Source of the DNA: Toxoplasma gondii ME49
Lineage: Eukaryota > Apicomplexa > Conoidasida > Eucoccidiorida > Sarcocystidae
Reading direction: 5' to 3'
DNA: 64,000 bases
Assembly (NCBI RefSeq): GCF_000006565.2
Contig: NC_031479.1
Span: 4,924,289-4,988,288, forward strand
Below the pieces are notes generated by a model. That model saw only the letters and a list, made by a program, of their open reading frames with translations, searched no databases and had not been told where the DNA came from. The position numbers were made by a program, and so were the translations under genes. This document shows positions 11,158-22,540 of this stretch, one piece after another; position 1 is the first letter of the stretch, and every line of letters starts with the position of its first letter.

Positions 11158-14100
11158 ATGCCTACAGAATCTCGAAGTATCTTGGCTAGGGCGGAAGAGA
11201 CCAGATGTCGGCATCTTTCGAGGCTGCTTCGCGCCGGTCTTGTTTTTCTCTTGTGCGACGTACTCACGTCGTGCCTCGCTACACCGGAACTGCAGAACAC
11301 GGTCATCAGGTCTTCCAAAGCTCACCACCTCCAGTTGCTCTTCTCTTCCCGCAGCACTCCGGCGGTGAAGTTCCCGCTGGACGCCACACTCAGTGCGCCT
11401 AACTCCTTTGGTGAACAGGAAGCACGCTCTGTCGAAGCCGTGAAGCAGAACCCATGGGCAACGACGACTGCTTTTGCTGACTTTATGAAAAGGTTCAACA
11501 TTCCACAGGTTCACGGTAAGCGCTGCTGTTCACTCGATTCTGTTGTGTGCAGTCACGTTTGTGAAACGCTGCCTTGTACATCTGATTGTGACGGTGTGGA
11601 ATGTCCAAGATGAAGGTAGTGCGCTACTGGATACCCTCGTCTAAATCTATGCGCATCGTTACGAGGTGGATCTTCGTAAGTTATTCGTAAAGCTGCTGAC
11701 ACACTGTGAAAGAAGGGTTAGTGCCAACTCTGTGCAGAACTTTGTCGATTCGAGGCAGCGATCGTGACAGCGTTTTCGCTGCGACGCGATGTCATTAACC
11801 AATGACGATGCAACCAAGATTTCCAGACCGCGCACTCAGGATATGCTTCAAATTCCAAGGCACTAGAAATCAAACAGTATCAATGTCCGCTGCCATACAG
11901 GTTCTGGAATTTTCGTCGATCTCGGTCGCGACACTGAAGGTTACCGGGAGGTGGGGGGCAAGTGCCCTGTTTTCGGAAAAGCTATACAAATGCATCAGCC
12001 GGCTGAATACTCGAACAATTTTCTCGACGACGCCCCTACCAGCAACGATGCCTCAAAGAAGCCATTGCCCGGCGGCTTCAACAATCCACAAGTGTACACC
12101 TCGGGCCAGAAGTTTTCCCCTATTGATGACTCTCTCTTGCAGGAGAGACTCGGAAGTAAGAACACAATAGCGTTTTCCACGTATTTTTTGCGTAGAAGCC
12201 ATCTTTCGTCCCCTGGCCGTTGTATGCATCCAATCAGCAGACATAGTCCGTGAGTCTGGTGGGAGGTTTCATGTTGTCGTTGATTTAGTTCAGCGGCATC
12301 ATCTGCTTGGAGTGTCACGCACTGTACTGGAGCAAATTCAGAAAAAACCATTTGTAGCGTCTCGTTGAGGAAGATGGACAGGGAGGGACATCCGTCATCC
12401 GTGAGATGAACATGTCGGGATTTGTTATTTTTCAGCTGCAGCCTGGGGCACAGTGCTACCAACTGTTTTGGTGATTGCAGAGGACGGGAGTATGGCGTGC
12501 CACGTTGGCTCCGACCGACGATCATTCTGGCTCCTGATTTGTTATGTTCAGCGGCGGGGCCCAAAACGGCGATTGGTCGGTGCGCCTTGTACGCCTACTC
12601 GACCATTGCCGTCAACCCGAGCACAAACTACACCAGCACATACAAGTACCCGTTCGTTTATGATGCAGTATCACGAAAGTGCTATGTTCTTTCTGTCAGT
12701 GCCCAGCTGCTGAAGGGTGAAAAGTACTGCTCGGTCAACGGAACGCCCAGTGGTTTGACGTGGGCCTGCTTCGAGCCCGTGAAGGAAAAAAGCAGTGCAA
12801 GAGCGTTAGTGTACGGATCTGCATTTGTGGCCGAAGGCAACCCGGACGCATGGCAATCGGCTTGCCGTAAGTAGCAGAGATTCGTGATCGCACGGTTTTG
12901 CATCGTAGTCGCCAACGCGTCTTGTACTTGTTGCAGACAGGCACTGATAACTGCTATAGCTGTACTTCTTTGAAGAAGTCTGGCGCTAGAACAAACCATG
13001 GAAGAAGACTTGTCGTAAGTGTGGATGAAGAAACTGCGACACTACGTGCAATCGTCAGCGCAGATGGACCCTACTGAAATCAACACCCTGAGCAGCTGAG
13101 GCGAGTAACAGTTGGCTCGGCAAGCTCAGTTCTGTACGACGCAACATACGAGCTAGCTACGACGGCAAAATGCTCAAGTCGTGAGGCTGCTGTAGCTATT
13201 GTGGTTCACTGTTTGTTGCTGTCCGTGGCTGAAGCGAACGACGCTGTCAAGGACGCACTCTTCGGCAAATGGGAGGATGGCCAGTGCGTGCCATTCGACA
13301 CTAAAACCTCAGTACAATCGGATCAAGCGACAAACAAAGAAGAGTGCTGGAAGCGAGTTTTCGCCAATCCCCTGGTCGCATCCGACGCCCCGACCACTTA
13401 CCCAGAAGCCGCCCAAAAGAACTGGAACGATTTTTGGCCAGTGCATGAACAGTCCAGTCCAAAATCAGGTTAGAACCGTTTCTAGAACACTCACTTGCTT
13501 CAACGCGCTGCAACACAAAATCAATAGAATATTATGCTCGGTGGGCATGCCGGTCTCCGACTATAGCACAGTTCCCGCCTTTATACAGTGCTGCCCGACA
13601 ACACATGTTTTCACGCTCCTGGCAGTCTCTGCCTTAGGAAACGTGTCGGAGCTCAATACTGAGACAGTGCAATGCTGTCACAGGAGCTCAGCTCTTTCTC
13701 ATGTCAAGACGAACGGTTTGCCGATTTCAAAGGACCGCGAGATCAATCACCAATCTGCGTATATCTTGTGCATGAAGCCAGGGTGGGCATTTGTTGCGTG
13801 ATTATGCGCTTGTTCTTCCTATGATACTATGCTGTCAGGTGGATTTGGCGCGAACTGGGCGAACTTTTACCTAGAAAAGGAAAGTGGCGAGACAATTTGC
13901 GCTATCTTCGACCAAGTACCAGACTGCTTTGCTCCCATAACTGGTGCGGTTGCTTACACAGCCCTAGGCTCTTCGACAGAGGTTAATCTTCCCCAGTGTG
14001 ACTCGGCTTCCTTTATTCCGATCGAGGGGCCTTGTAACAACTGCGTTCAGGTGGTGACCGAGTAAGCAGGAGATTCGGTCTTGATTGGCCCAATGTAGGA

Positions 14101-15910
14101 ACAGCGCAACTTCGGGTAGTCAGGAGTAACGCTAGGATGCATTGCAGCATTACGATCTTCTGACTCCAAGCCCTCCGGGAATCGCTTTGCGTTGCTAGTT
14201 AGCAGAACATGTATTACCACAGTCTTGTCGTGGGAGGCCTCAACACAGTGTTTCCACAAAACAAATATTGGAAAAGAAAACTCGGGTCGCGATATATACC
14301 TTCATGTGCGTGTCCACTAGCATGCTTGCCTGGGGTGCACAGTCAAGGCTTATTACAGTAATGCTCCATCATCAGCTTTTCATAATTGCGAGTGGCAACT
14401 TGTGATCCCTGCCACTTGTTGCCTCTGGTTTGCTCGTTCAGATGCGTTGGGAATCAGTTCGACCAAACCTCAAAGGCGTGCTGCACCGAACCAGAGATTA
14501 TCCCTCCTGTAAAACCGCCTGTAGAACCGCCTGTAGAACCTCCAGTAGAACCGCCTGTAGAACCACCAGTGGAACCGCCTGTAGAACCACCGGTGGAACC
14601 GCCTGTAGAACCGCCTGTAGAACCTCCGGTAGTGGAGCCACCCACGGAGCCATCCGTGCCTGAACCAGAGCCTCCAGTGGTGTTACCGCCGACACCAGGA
14701 GAGGGTGGAGGCGGCGGAACGTCAGGCGACGAGACTGTGGAGAAAGAAGGCAGCGGTAAGCGTGCAAAGCCACCATGGGGCCATTTTGAGAACCAGATTC
14801 TGGTCTATTCTTCTGGACGGAAGAAACGTCACATTTTCTGTTTGTGACGCTAGTTCCCAGACTAAAGAACAGAATTGTGTATCTGTGGTGTTCACAGGTG
14901 GCAACACTGCACTTATCGCCGGGAGCGTCCTAGGAATGCTCATAATATTAGCTCTAGTAGGAACCTGTGTTGGATTCTACTACAGGTAAAGTCAGCGCGC
15001 TAGTTCACGAAAACAGAAGACGGATGGGATGTCGCTTACAAAGATTCCTTCCTCTCAATTGATCTTCTCCGGTGCTCGGTTCATTGAACTATTCAAGTGT
15101 AGAGAACTTGGCGTTAAACGCTCTGACATCACAATGCTATATTGTTTCGCTGAAACGGGAAATGCTCCGCGTTTTCCTTTCTCCTAGTCATCATCCGTCA
15201 CCGCCTCTGTGTGAGAGTGCAGGAGCACACCCTCCTTTTTGACAGAAGATCTGGGAAACCTGCTGTTTTTATCTTTGGCTAATGTATCTGGTGTTCGGTT
15301 ACAACGATGACGTTGGCTTACATGATGGGGGGCGGGGGCGAGGTAGTTGCCCTGAGATGTCTCGAATGCCGTGCAAACGTGCGAAGTTTGATGAACACGC
15401 CCTCATAATGTCTGTCCTGAGCGACCGCCAAGGCATGAATGCATTTGCACGTGACTAGGCAGCTGTGGATGCGGTGATAAAGCTCTCAGGTATACAAATG
15501 ACCATCAAGGCAACGCTACAACAGACCCAAGGGCATCACAATGTCTGCTGCGGAATCAGACTGTGATGGAGCTCATTGGCTTCTCGGACGTCTGCTGTTT
15601 TTCTGACATGACATACCTCTTCAGGAAACGGCCACTTCCCCCGACTGAGCGTCCTACGGTCGAAGCTTCCGGAGGTAGAGAGGTAGAAGGGCCTAGCGAT
15701 GTTGCAGTGCCACCGGACCATTCCTGGTGGGGCGGTAAGCATGTCCACAAATACAGGCTCCCTTGTTCGAGTGTTTCTTGAGCAGCTGTGTAAAACAGGT
15801 GGGACGTTATGCTCAACATAAAATCTCCATTTCTTGCAGGTGGATTCAGCAGGAGAGTTTGCTCAGATCTGAGTACTCGCCAGTCTTGGAATCAGTCTCC
15901 CCTCGGATGA
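11158..15910 (+). CDS. sporoAMA1: AMA1-family invasion receptor (probably the sporozoite paralogue), nine exons
   Basis: AMA1-family proteins sit on micronemes and the apical surface and bind a RON2 protein in the moving junction during host-cell invasion. Exons: 11158-11515, 11901-12155, 12552-12866, 13235-13468, 13839-14061, 14442-14755, 14898-14985, 15625-15734, 15840-15910 (655 aa); phases match throughout. Domain I shows NPWATTTAFADFMKRFNIP, GIFVDLG, KPLPGGFN, YPFVYD and KYCSVNG; domain II shows GKWEDGQC, NWNDFWPVH and DQVPDCFAP. Exon 6 carries a short Cys-rich stretch and a PPVE repeat stalk, exon 7 the membrane helix starting NTALIAGS, and exons 8-9 a short tail with SWWG. The hydrophobic signal is at about residues 23-41. 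An in-frame ATG at 11074 would add 28 residues. Naming it sporoAMA1/AMA3 rests on recalled gene order; the family call is secure. The tail exon and stop are the least certain part. Confidence 0.85.
14505..14640 (+). repeat. 12-bp repeat encoding the PPVE stalk of the AMA protein
   Basis: Eleven imperfect 12-base units of the gtagaaccgcct type encode PPVK, then nine PPVE, then PPVV. They separate the Cys-rich ectodomain from the membrane helix. Third-base variation between units suggests an older expansion with some later homogenisation. Confidence 0.92.
14898..14985 (+). other. Transmembrane exon of the AMA protein with possible rhomboid site
   Basis: This exon encodes a single hydrophobic helix of about 25 residues starting with NTALIAGSVLGM and ending in FYYR. 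AMA1 is known to be cut within its membrane segment by a rhomboid protease at an Ala-Gly pair. The small-residue ALIAG motif at the same place suggests this paralogue can be shed in the same way. Cleavage here is inference. Confidence 0.7.
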
Positions 15911-18479
15911 GAAAATGTAGCAACTCAAGTGTAGCAGTTTTTGATCTACACGCAGAGAATTTGTGTACACATTTCTGGAGGATGCAGTGTGTCGAAGAGT
16001 TACATTCCATAGCATGGACAGTTCCTTGGTTGGACGACGTTGTTTTCCGGATGTATTGCTGCGGAACGTGTTGTGTGCAGAGGGAGAGCATGAAACAGAG
16101 TCACTTCTGGGTTCCAGGGCCGTCGACGCAGAGTTCTAGGGGCGTTGTCTGAGGCATATATCGTTCAACTTTGAGAAGGACGAGTCTCAGCTAGTGCGGC
16201 TACTTGGAGTTCGACGTGGCTGCTAGTTGTATCCGGAGCTTGATTGGGCCCGTCGATTACCGCAGTTCGGATGCGAAAATTCAGGCTGTCTTTCGTCGGG
16301 ATCGCTGAAGATAGCAGCACAGTCCAAGTCTACTACGTGCACGGAGCATGATTTCCTGAAACACCGTTTGCTATTTGAATCCAGCATTGCCCACTAGTGA
16401 ATGGGGACAACTGATTGCCTTTTGGTGAAATTCCTCTTTGAAATGAGCACGCAACCTCCCTTCAACAAGACGACGAGATCCGGTTCTGTGAAAATGCATC
16501 AGTGCATGTATCAACGACGTCAGAGTGGCTCGACACACGCTTCAAAGCATTTTCGCTTGAATACCACAGGCGGGCGGGCCACATTAGGTGACTGTTCTTC
16601 TCTGTGAACGACATCATCGAAGAGACATTGCTTGTAGATGCCAAGAGACGAACTGCGAATTGCTAATTATGCTTCTGTGATCGATGCAGAAGTATGCTTA
16701 TACGTGTAATGAAGTTCCCCCTCACCCAAACTACCCCGGAAAGACCAGTTTTCACGGGACGGGCCATTCGATGCAACAGAAACTGCAAATCAACTTTGTG
16801 TGCTGAACGCCCGAGCTCGGCTGGGAAACTCTTCTATACTGCATTGGATCTGGGATGCGTTCGACGAGAGCAGATTCATTTCCGTGAGTGCTGGTGCCTG
16901 CATTTCCACAGAACGAAACAGTTACAGTCGAACAGCCGGCGGTAGATTTTACCTCACCTGCCCAAGAATCGCTAGTTGTCCTTCGCATCCCCGGTGTTGG
17001 CATCCTGTTTGTAAGAGTAGCAAAAGCAGGTCCCCGAACTTTTATCAGACTTATGACTTCTGTAGATAGCCTAACTTACGGACGCGAAGGTGTGCAGTGT
17101 GCAGCCTGAGCAGGCGTGGGGGTGCGGGTGCACATTAGGCCCTGCTAGCGATTTTGAAGACCTTCAGGGTTCATAACGATTGGTGGGTGACTGCTCGGTT
17201 CGCGCGCGTAGGACAAAACGTAAGGAAAGCATCTGCCTTAGGTGAGAAAATTTCCAGAGGTTGCCATGATGATGTTGTCATGAACTGCCAACGCTGATCA
17301 GGATAACCTGACGCGGCACGGAAACCCTCGGTGTTAAAAGGATCGCAAGACAAAGTGTGGTTGTGTGGAACGTTAGAGTGCGAAGGAACCTGGCAAACTC
17401 AGGAAATGTCAGGGCATGCGCTTGAAGGAGAGTGCGGCACTTCTGAAGAGCTGTGCAACACTGACTCCGGCGGGGTCGCTGGGTGCCTCTACGCAAGGAA
17501 GCTTTTATTTTCAAACCAGCCCCACCCAACTATAGTTCACTTGTTCAGGTCACTTCAGTTGAACGTCGACGTAGACTTGCAGTCATCAGGGACCAGAAGA
17601 ATCGCAATTGCAATGAGTCCTCGTCTCCAAGAAAACTGAACTATGAGAATCCGAAGCCAGGTCCCTTCCCTACGACTTCCTCGATCCAGTGCTGCTATGG
17701 CGGCCTTCGACCTAGGAGGTGACACGCTTTCTTCCTCTGTTCTAGTGTAGTCAACGAATCTGTCGCAAGCCGATATTACTAGCCTATGTTTTCACTTTCC
17801 TAAGAGAAATCGTGGCACCAGACAGAAAACCCGAATTCACGTTGCGGCATTTGTGAGACAGTAAAAATAAGATTGAAAGCTGACGGTTGTCATGGTGACG
17901 AAGCTTCTTGTGATTGTCTCTCATCAGTCCGTGCTTCTGGGACTCTCTGGACAGGGACTATCCAATTTGACCCCAGCCTCATGATGTTGCTAGACTGCCT
18001 ATTCTAGCGGGGTAGTTTGGTTTTTCCGTTTAAGTTGACCGAGAAATCTTGGGGCCTGCAGCTGGTGCATCTGGTGGGGGACAGAGTGTTGCGTACCTTC
18101 GACGTCGACTTCCGAGAGCTTCTGGGCCGGCCCCCCCGCCGGCAGCTCGACGGTCGTGTCTAACACAAGGTCCGTCTCGGGTGCATGCTGATGGCGTACG
18201 TTGGACCATAACTTCAGAAATGAGGAAATGGTGTACATCCGACAGACACTGGCGAGGGTGTTTGCGGTAAAAGAGCAGTTTTTTTCGATAGGCGGTGCTC
18301 TACCACCTTTCACAGCGTCCTGGAACTTCAAATGCATCCGTGACCGCTCGCAAGTTGCGGCCGGGAATTCTTGAAGGCTTGCGATCTCGCCTATCGTCAC
18401 GGGTGTGACATCTGTTTCTTTCCCAATTACTGTGACACTTGCTTCTGGATTATCACACACATTACATGTGTGTCACAAA
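15911..18479. other. Intergenic: AMA 3' UTR and SRS promoter
   Basis: About 2.6 kb without a supportable gene. Short open frames around 16690-17100 follow plausible acceptor sites (for example before 16690 and before 16914). They could be extra 3' exons of the AMA gene, but none gives the acidic tail known from AMA1, so they are not included. Confidence 0.4.
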
Positions 18480-19649
18480 ATGGCATCCGTTGCTCGCTGT
18501 GTGGTCCCGGTTCCGTCCGACCTTGTTCCTCGGAGGGAAATGCAACCCACACAGGGATGGAGAGTGAAGCGGGCCTTTCCACTTATTTCTGGGGTTGGCC
18601 TCACGCTTGTTTTTATTCAAATTGCGTCTGGTTTGTTCAACGCCGCGCCTGTCATTGTGATTGCCGGAGCCGAAGGCCAGACTTCCACTACTCTGGCATG
18701 TGCTGAAGATGCTCAACACAGCAAGATCAGCTGTACCTGCACACCTGGCACTGTTGAAAAACGTACTCCCGCTACTGCAGTCACACACGAAGTAACCGTG
18801 TCGGGAAACAAAAGTGAATTACAGCTGGAGTGCAAGACCAATTTCAATTTTGTACCGAAAGATGACACGGGCAAGAAAGTCTGTCCACCAGGCAAGGAAA
18901 TCTGCGATTGCAAAAATGAAAGCCACTGTGTTCCTATCGATCCGTTCTTCACTGGTACCACTACCACTCTTGCCTGGAAGAGAGTAGGCACATCCAAGAG
19001 GGAGAATTCAGACACGAAGTCACTCACTATACCAGCAGAAAACTTCCCGTATGTCGATGGAAAGTTCCTTGTGGGTTGCACGGGGTCCAGTGAGTCTCCT
19101 GCCCCATGCGCATTGACTGTGAACATCGAGGCGAGAGCATCTGTGACGAATGATCATACTGTCACATGCGCCTACGGAAACAAGAGTAACAAAGAACATC
19201 AAGCTATCACTATCAAACCATCGCAGAACAGCTTCACCCTGGTGTGCGGTGACAAGGGAGAAATTCTGCCGAAAAACTACGTTACAACTTACTGCGCTAC
19301 CCAAGCTGGACAGCACGCCAGCGACGATTGCAAAGGGGATTACAAGTCAATTCTCCCTGCCTACACAGAGAAATGGTGGAAGGAAAACCCCACTGGGTCC
19401 TTTGTTTTCGAGATTCCGCCCGGTGACTTCCCGGAAGTGCCGGTAAATCTTACGTTGAGCTGTCAACAAAAAACAACACGTCAATCTTCAATTCGAGACA
19501 CGGACAGCAATGCATCAGACAAACCCAGCGTCTGCACTGTTGATGTGACGATTGAGAATGGACCGAATTCGTCTGCGTCGGCCACGGGATTTTTGTCCCT
19601 GACTATGGGAAGTTTCGCGGCAGTTACTGCGTTGACATACACTGCTTGA
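18480..19649 (+). CDS. SRS-family (SAG1-related) GPI-anchored surface antigen
   Basis: SRS proteins coat the parasite plasma membrane and act in host-cell attachment and immune interaction. This intronless frame encodes 389 aa from the ATG at 18480 (context aaaATGg). Upstream in-frame codons back to 18405 contain no earlier ATG. A basic stretch followed by a hydrophobic signal covers about residues 28-62. Two SRS domains follow, about 65-220 and 225-362. The second has the six cysteines typical of the fold; the first has ten. The C terminus is a small-residue spacer and hydrophobic tail ending TALTYTA, as expected for a GPI-attachment signal. NxS/T sites include NES and NLT. It lies 2.6 kb downstream of the AMA gene on the same strand. 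From recalled gene order it would be SRS54 of T. gondii, but the name is not proved by the sequence. Confidence 0.92.
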   Translation: MASVARCVVPVPSDLVPRREMQPTQGWRVKRAFPLISGVGLTLVFIQIASGLFNAAPVIVIAGAEGQTSTTLACAEDAQHSKISCTCTPGTVEKRTPATAVTHEVTVSGNKSELQLECKTNFNFVPKDDTGKKVCPPGKEICDCKNESHCVPIDPFFTGTTTTLAWKRVGTSKRENSDTKSLTIPAENFPYVDGKFLVGCTGSSESPAPCALTVNIEARASVTNDHTVTCAYGNKSNKEHQAITIKPSQNSFTLVCGDKGEILPKNYVTTYCATQAGQHASDDCKGDYKSILPAYTEKWWKENPTGSFVFEIPPGDFPEVPVNLTLSCQQKTTRQSSIRDTDSNASDKPSVCTVDVTIENGPNSSASATGFLSLTMGSFAAVTALTYTA

Positions 19650-20954
19650 GTTTTGCCCGTGTCGGTCGTCAGGAGGTGTGCGCAAAACTGTGTGAGGTGC
19701 TCTTGAGCGTGATTCACTCCGACTCGCAGGTACGCAGTCCATGGCACGGACACGTATTTCTACGTCGGGGAGCTGCTAAGTCGTTTCTCGTTTCCTATCG
19801 AAATGGCCTTCTGCTTTGTCCAGTCTGCAAGCATGGGGGCTGGTGATTCGCAGGATCGGACTAATGCCACAAGATTGACAAATGGTTGCACCTGGCCGCT
19901 TCCATCAGTGATACACCACGTCGAACACTACCTTGCAACCTTAGCAGTTGGAACAAACAAGTTGTACTTCACTTTCGCCTGGAAAAGGGTAAAGAACCCG
20001 GGTAATGTAAAAGAAGCGATCTCATGAGTGTGCTTCAACGCTCTTTCTCCCCGTTATCTGCTCTACATTGAGCAGCTTTAGGCTGTCGCATGCTAGAACC
20101 GCAGAAAAACCAGGGCACCGCAGAGGAATGGTGGCTGTGTTCCTTGTACACATCCAGTGCAACTGTTACATTGTTGCTGGAGGAAGAGTTATTAAAAGCA
20201 TACAACGGAATATAAAAGATTTCCAAACATGCCAGCTAGGAGCACCTGCTTGTTGACACCGTATCATTTGGTCCCCTCCTCGTTAAACTGCGATTAAACC
20301 ACCCGTCCCCCAAATTGACTGTTCGTGTGCCACGAACATTTTCCAGTAATTCGGCTCTTGCTTCGACCAGCTGGAGATATGCCTATATTTCTTGGACTGC
20401 ATAGTCAGAGAATGTAATCGAACCACTTTTCCTGGTGCGTGTAGCCACTTGTTTCGTCTATGTATCAGCAAAAAACGGGTCTGAATACACTGCTGTGCTT
20501 TCCTTTCATTCTTCAAAAATATGTGCACTTGAGGCCTATTGTATGATGTAGGCGGGGAAAGTATGCAAGGATTAGCGAACAAGCGACTTTTTACACTGAT
20601 TGTCACCAACAGTGCCTTGGTAACGATCAGTTCCCACCGACGTGCTACCAAAACCAGATGTATGAGCTTTTCATTATACGGACAACTGCGCGACTCTGGT
20701 AGAGTTGTTGTTCTCGCTTCCGAGACACATATGCTCGGGCAATGCCAATTGACAGCAGTTTAATTAGAAACAGCTGAGGTGGGAGTTGGGGAGAAACAAG
20801 ACAGCGTTTGTCACTTAGCAATGCATATTTATTGGCAGTGTCAGGCACTGCATCCCACGAGATAGGCCGAAGCCGACAAATTTGGAAAAATAGTTTCTCT
20901 TAGCGACAGCTGCTGCGTGCTGAGAAGAGACTTCACTGCACTGAGTTTTGTCAG
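19650..20954. other. Intergenic between convergent genes
   Basis: This 1.3 kb holds the 3' UTR of the SRS gene and that of the minus-strand gene ending near 20955. No reading frame with family features was seen on either strand. Confidence 0.55.
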
Positions 20955-22540
20955 TTACTTTCCACTGCCGAACCATGCACATCTGATGCTTCCTCCATCG
21001 GAAAAGAAGGGGCGTGGGCGAAGCGACTTATCGATGTCTGCCGGCAGGCGAGATCCATCCTCCAAAATGCAGTGTGCACTCATGCTCAGAAAGTCCATTT
21101 TCCCCGTATGGGACATGTAGGGGCAATCGTTGTAGATGTAGTCCACTCCCGGATGGGGAGGAATGTATTTCTCCTCTTCGGGCGTTCGTTCGGGTTTTGC
21201 CTGATAAACAAAAATGACGCTTGCAGTCTTTAATTCGTGCTGTCCTCGCAAACAAATTAAAGTCGACCTGCCAAAAATTCAGCCTGAATGAGCATTCTTT
21301 GAGTGCCAGCGAAAACATGCAGGATTTTTCCGGAGCGACACAACGCCGTGGACACTTAGACGGCGACACCGGCGGAGTGAAACGAATATCCAGCTGTTTC
21401 CACCACGAAGCAAAATTCCATTTCCAGCAGATGTTGTAAGGAGGTGGACTGCGCTTGCTGTTCCCCGTTACCAAATTGCATGCAATCAACGTATAGTTTT
21501 TCTATGAACGGACTCCCACGCCTAGAAGCCTCAACATATATCCTAGAACATTTGTCTGGAAAAATGAGAGGATACTCAGTATTACACTGCGTTTCCCAGT
21601 TGGCAACCTTGGGCACACCTTCGCATCTGTCAACCAAGACCGAATTAGGGAACGAGTATCTACAAATGACACAATCATGCGAGAAGCCAAATCAGACCGG
21701 AGAAAACCAATTGCTTCTACGGATGTCGAAAATAAGTGCTTCTAGGCTGTACTGGGAGACACTGGACATGATTCAAAGCTACCAGGCTATTAAGTTGGCT
21801 GACTCACCCTGGTCTCAAGGTACTCTCTCCGTAGTGACTGGTAGTGATCAAACGGCCACAATGGGTACAGCGACAAATCCCAGATGTTTACAGGGATTTC
21901 TCCGTCGGCTACAGAAACAGCGACAAAGGCGCACCGCAAGCAAAAGGCTTGACTTCCCGTTTCCCCCCCCAAGTGCCTCTGGAGCTGGAACATCCAAGTC
22001 GCAGAGCCTAGAGTAGGAGCACTTTTCGAATATACTGTGGTTACCGCTACGCTCGATGCAGTCAACATGGTGGTCTCAAGTGGGCGGCATACATGACGCC
22101 AGACACCTTGATTTCTGGATGACTGGACGGTATGCGCCACGCCTATTGAAGTGTAAAGGCAAGGAGAATCTAAACGTTTCAAACGACTTACGGCCCGTGA
22201 GTTTGACTCTGTAGTCGCCGCTTTGGTTCGCAATAGCCACTCTTTCTTCGCTAGCCATTTCCTCCAGGAGATCCACGGCCGCTACAGATTTCGACGAAAG
22301 AGAGTGTCTTAGGCTTTCAGAGCGAAACATCTCCGATGGCATCGAGGCGAGAGTCGCCCGCCTCACAGGAGTTTCTGGTGTGACTTCTGGTGCCATTACG
22401 AACGAACCTTCAGGGGAAAATAAACGCGCTAGCGAAAGTTGTGGCACCCCAGTGCTCTCTAGAGTCTGAGAGCGCTCTAGGCCTGCAGTGACCTGTTGCT
22501 CTGCTCCATCAGCAGATTGTATGCCAGTTTGCGAAGACAT
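20955..22540 (-). CDS. Unrecognised multi-exon protein
   Basis: Not recognised. The start is an ATG at 22540 (context aaaATGt). Exon 1 (22540-22192) encodes a Ser/Glu-rich N terminus and ends at a clear gtaagt. Exon 2 (21908-21808) encodes DGEIPVNIWDLSLYPLWPF and ends at gtgagt. Later coding is visible at about 21584-21466, with KCSRIYVEASRRGSPFIEKL, and at about 21257-20955, with PEEEKYIPPHPGVDYIYNDC and a stop at 20955. A short exon near 21764-21734 would reconcile the phases. No signal peptide, membrane helix or known domain is evident. The last part is rich in Asp, Cys, Tyr and Pro, like a folded domain. It is tail-to-tail with the SRS gene and head-to-head with the AP2 gene. Coding status is likely; exact exon borders after exon 2 are uncertain. 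Confidence 0.5.

Noticed and set aside
16694..17109. Possible further 3' exons of the AMA gene
   Set aside because: Plausible acceptor sites exist, but no frame gives the acidic, Trp-containing tail expected of AMA1.
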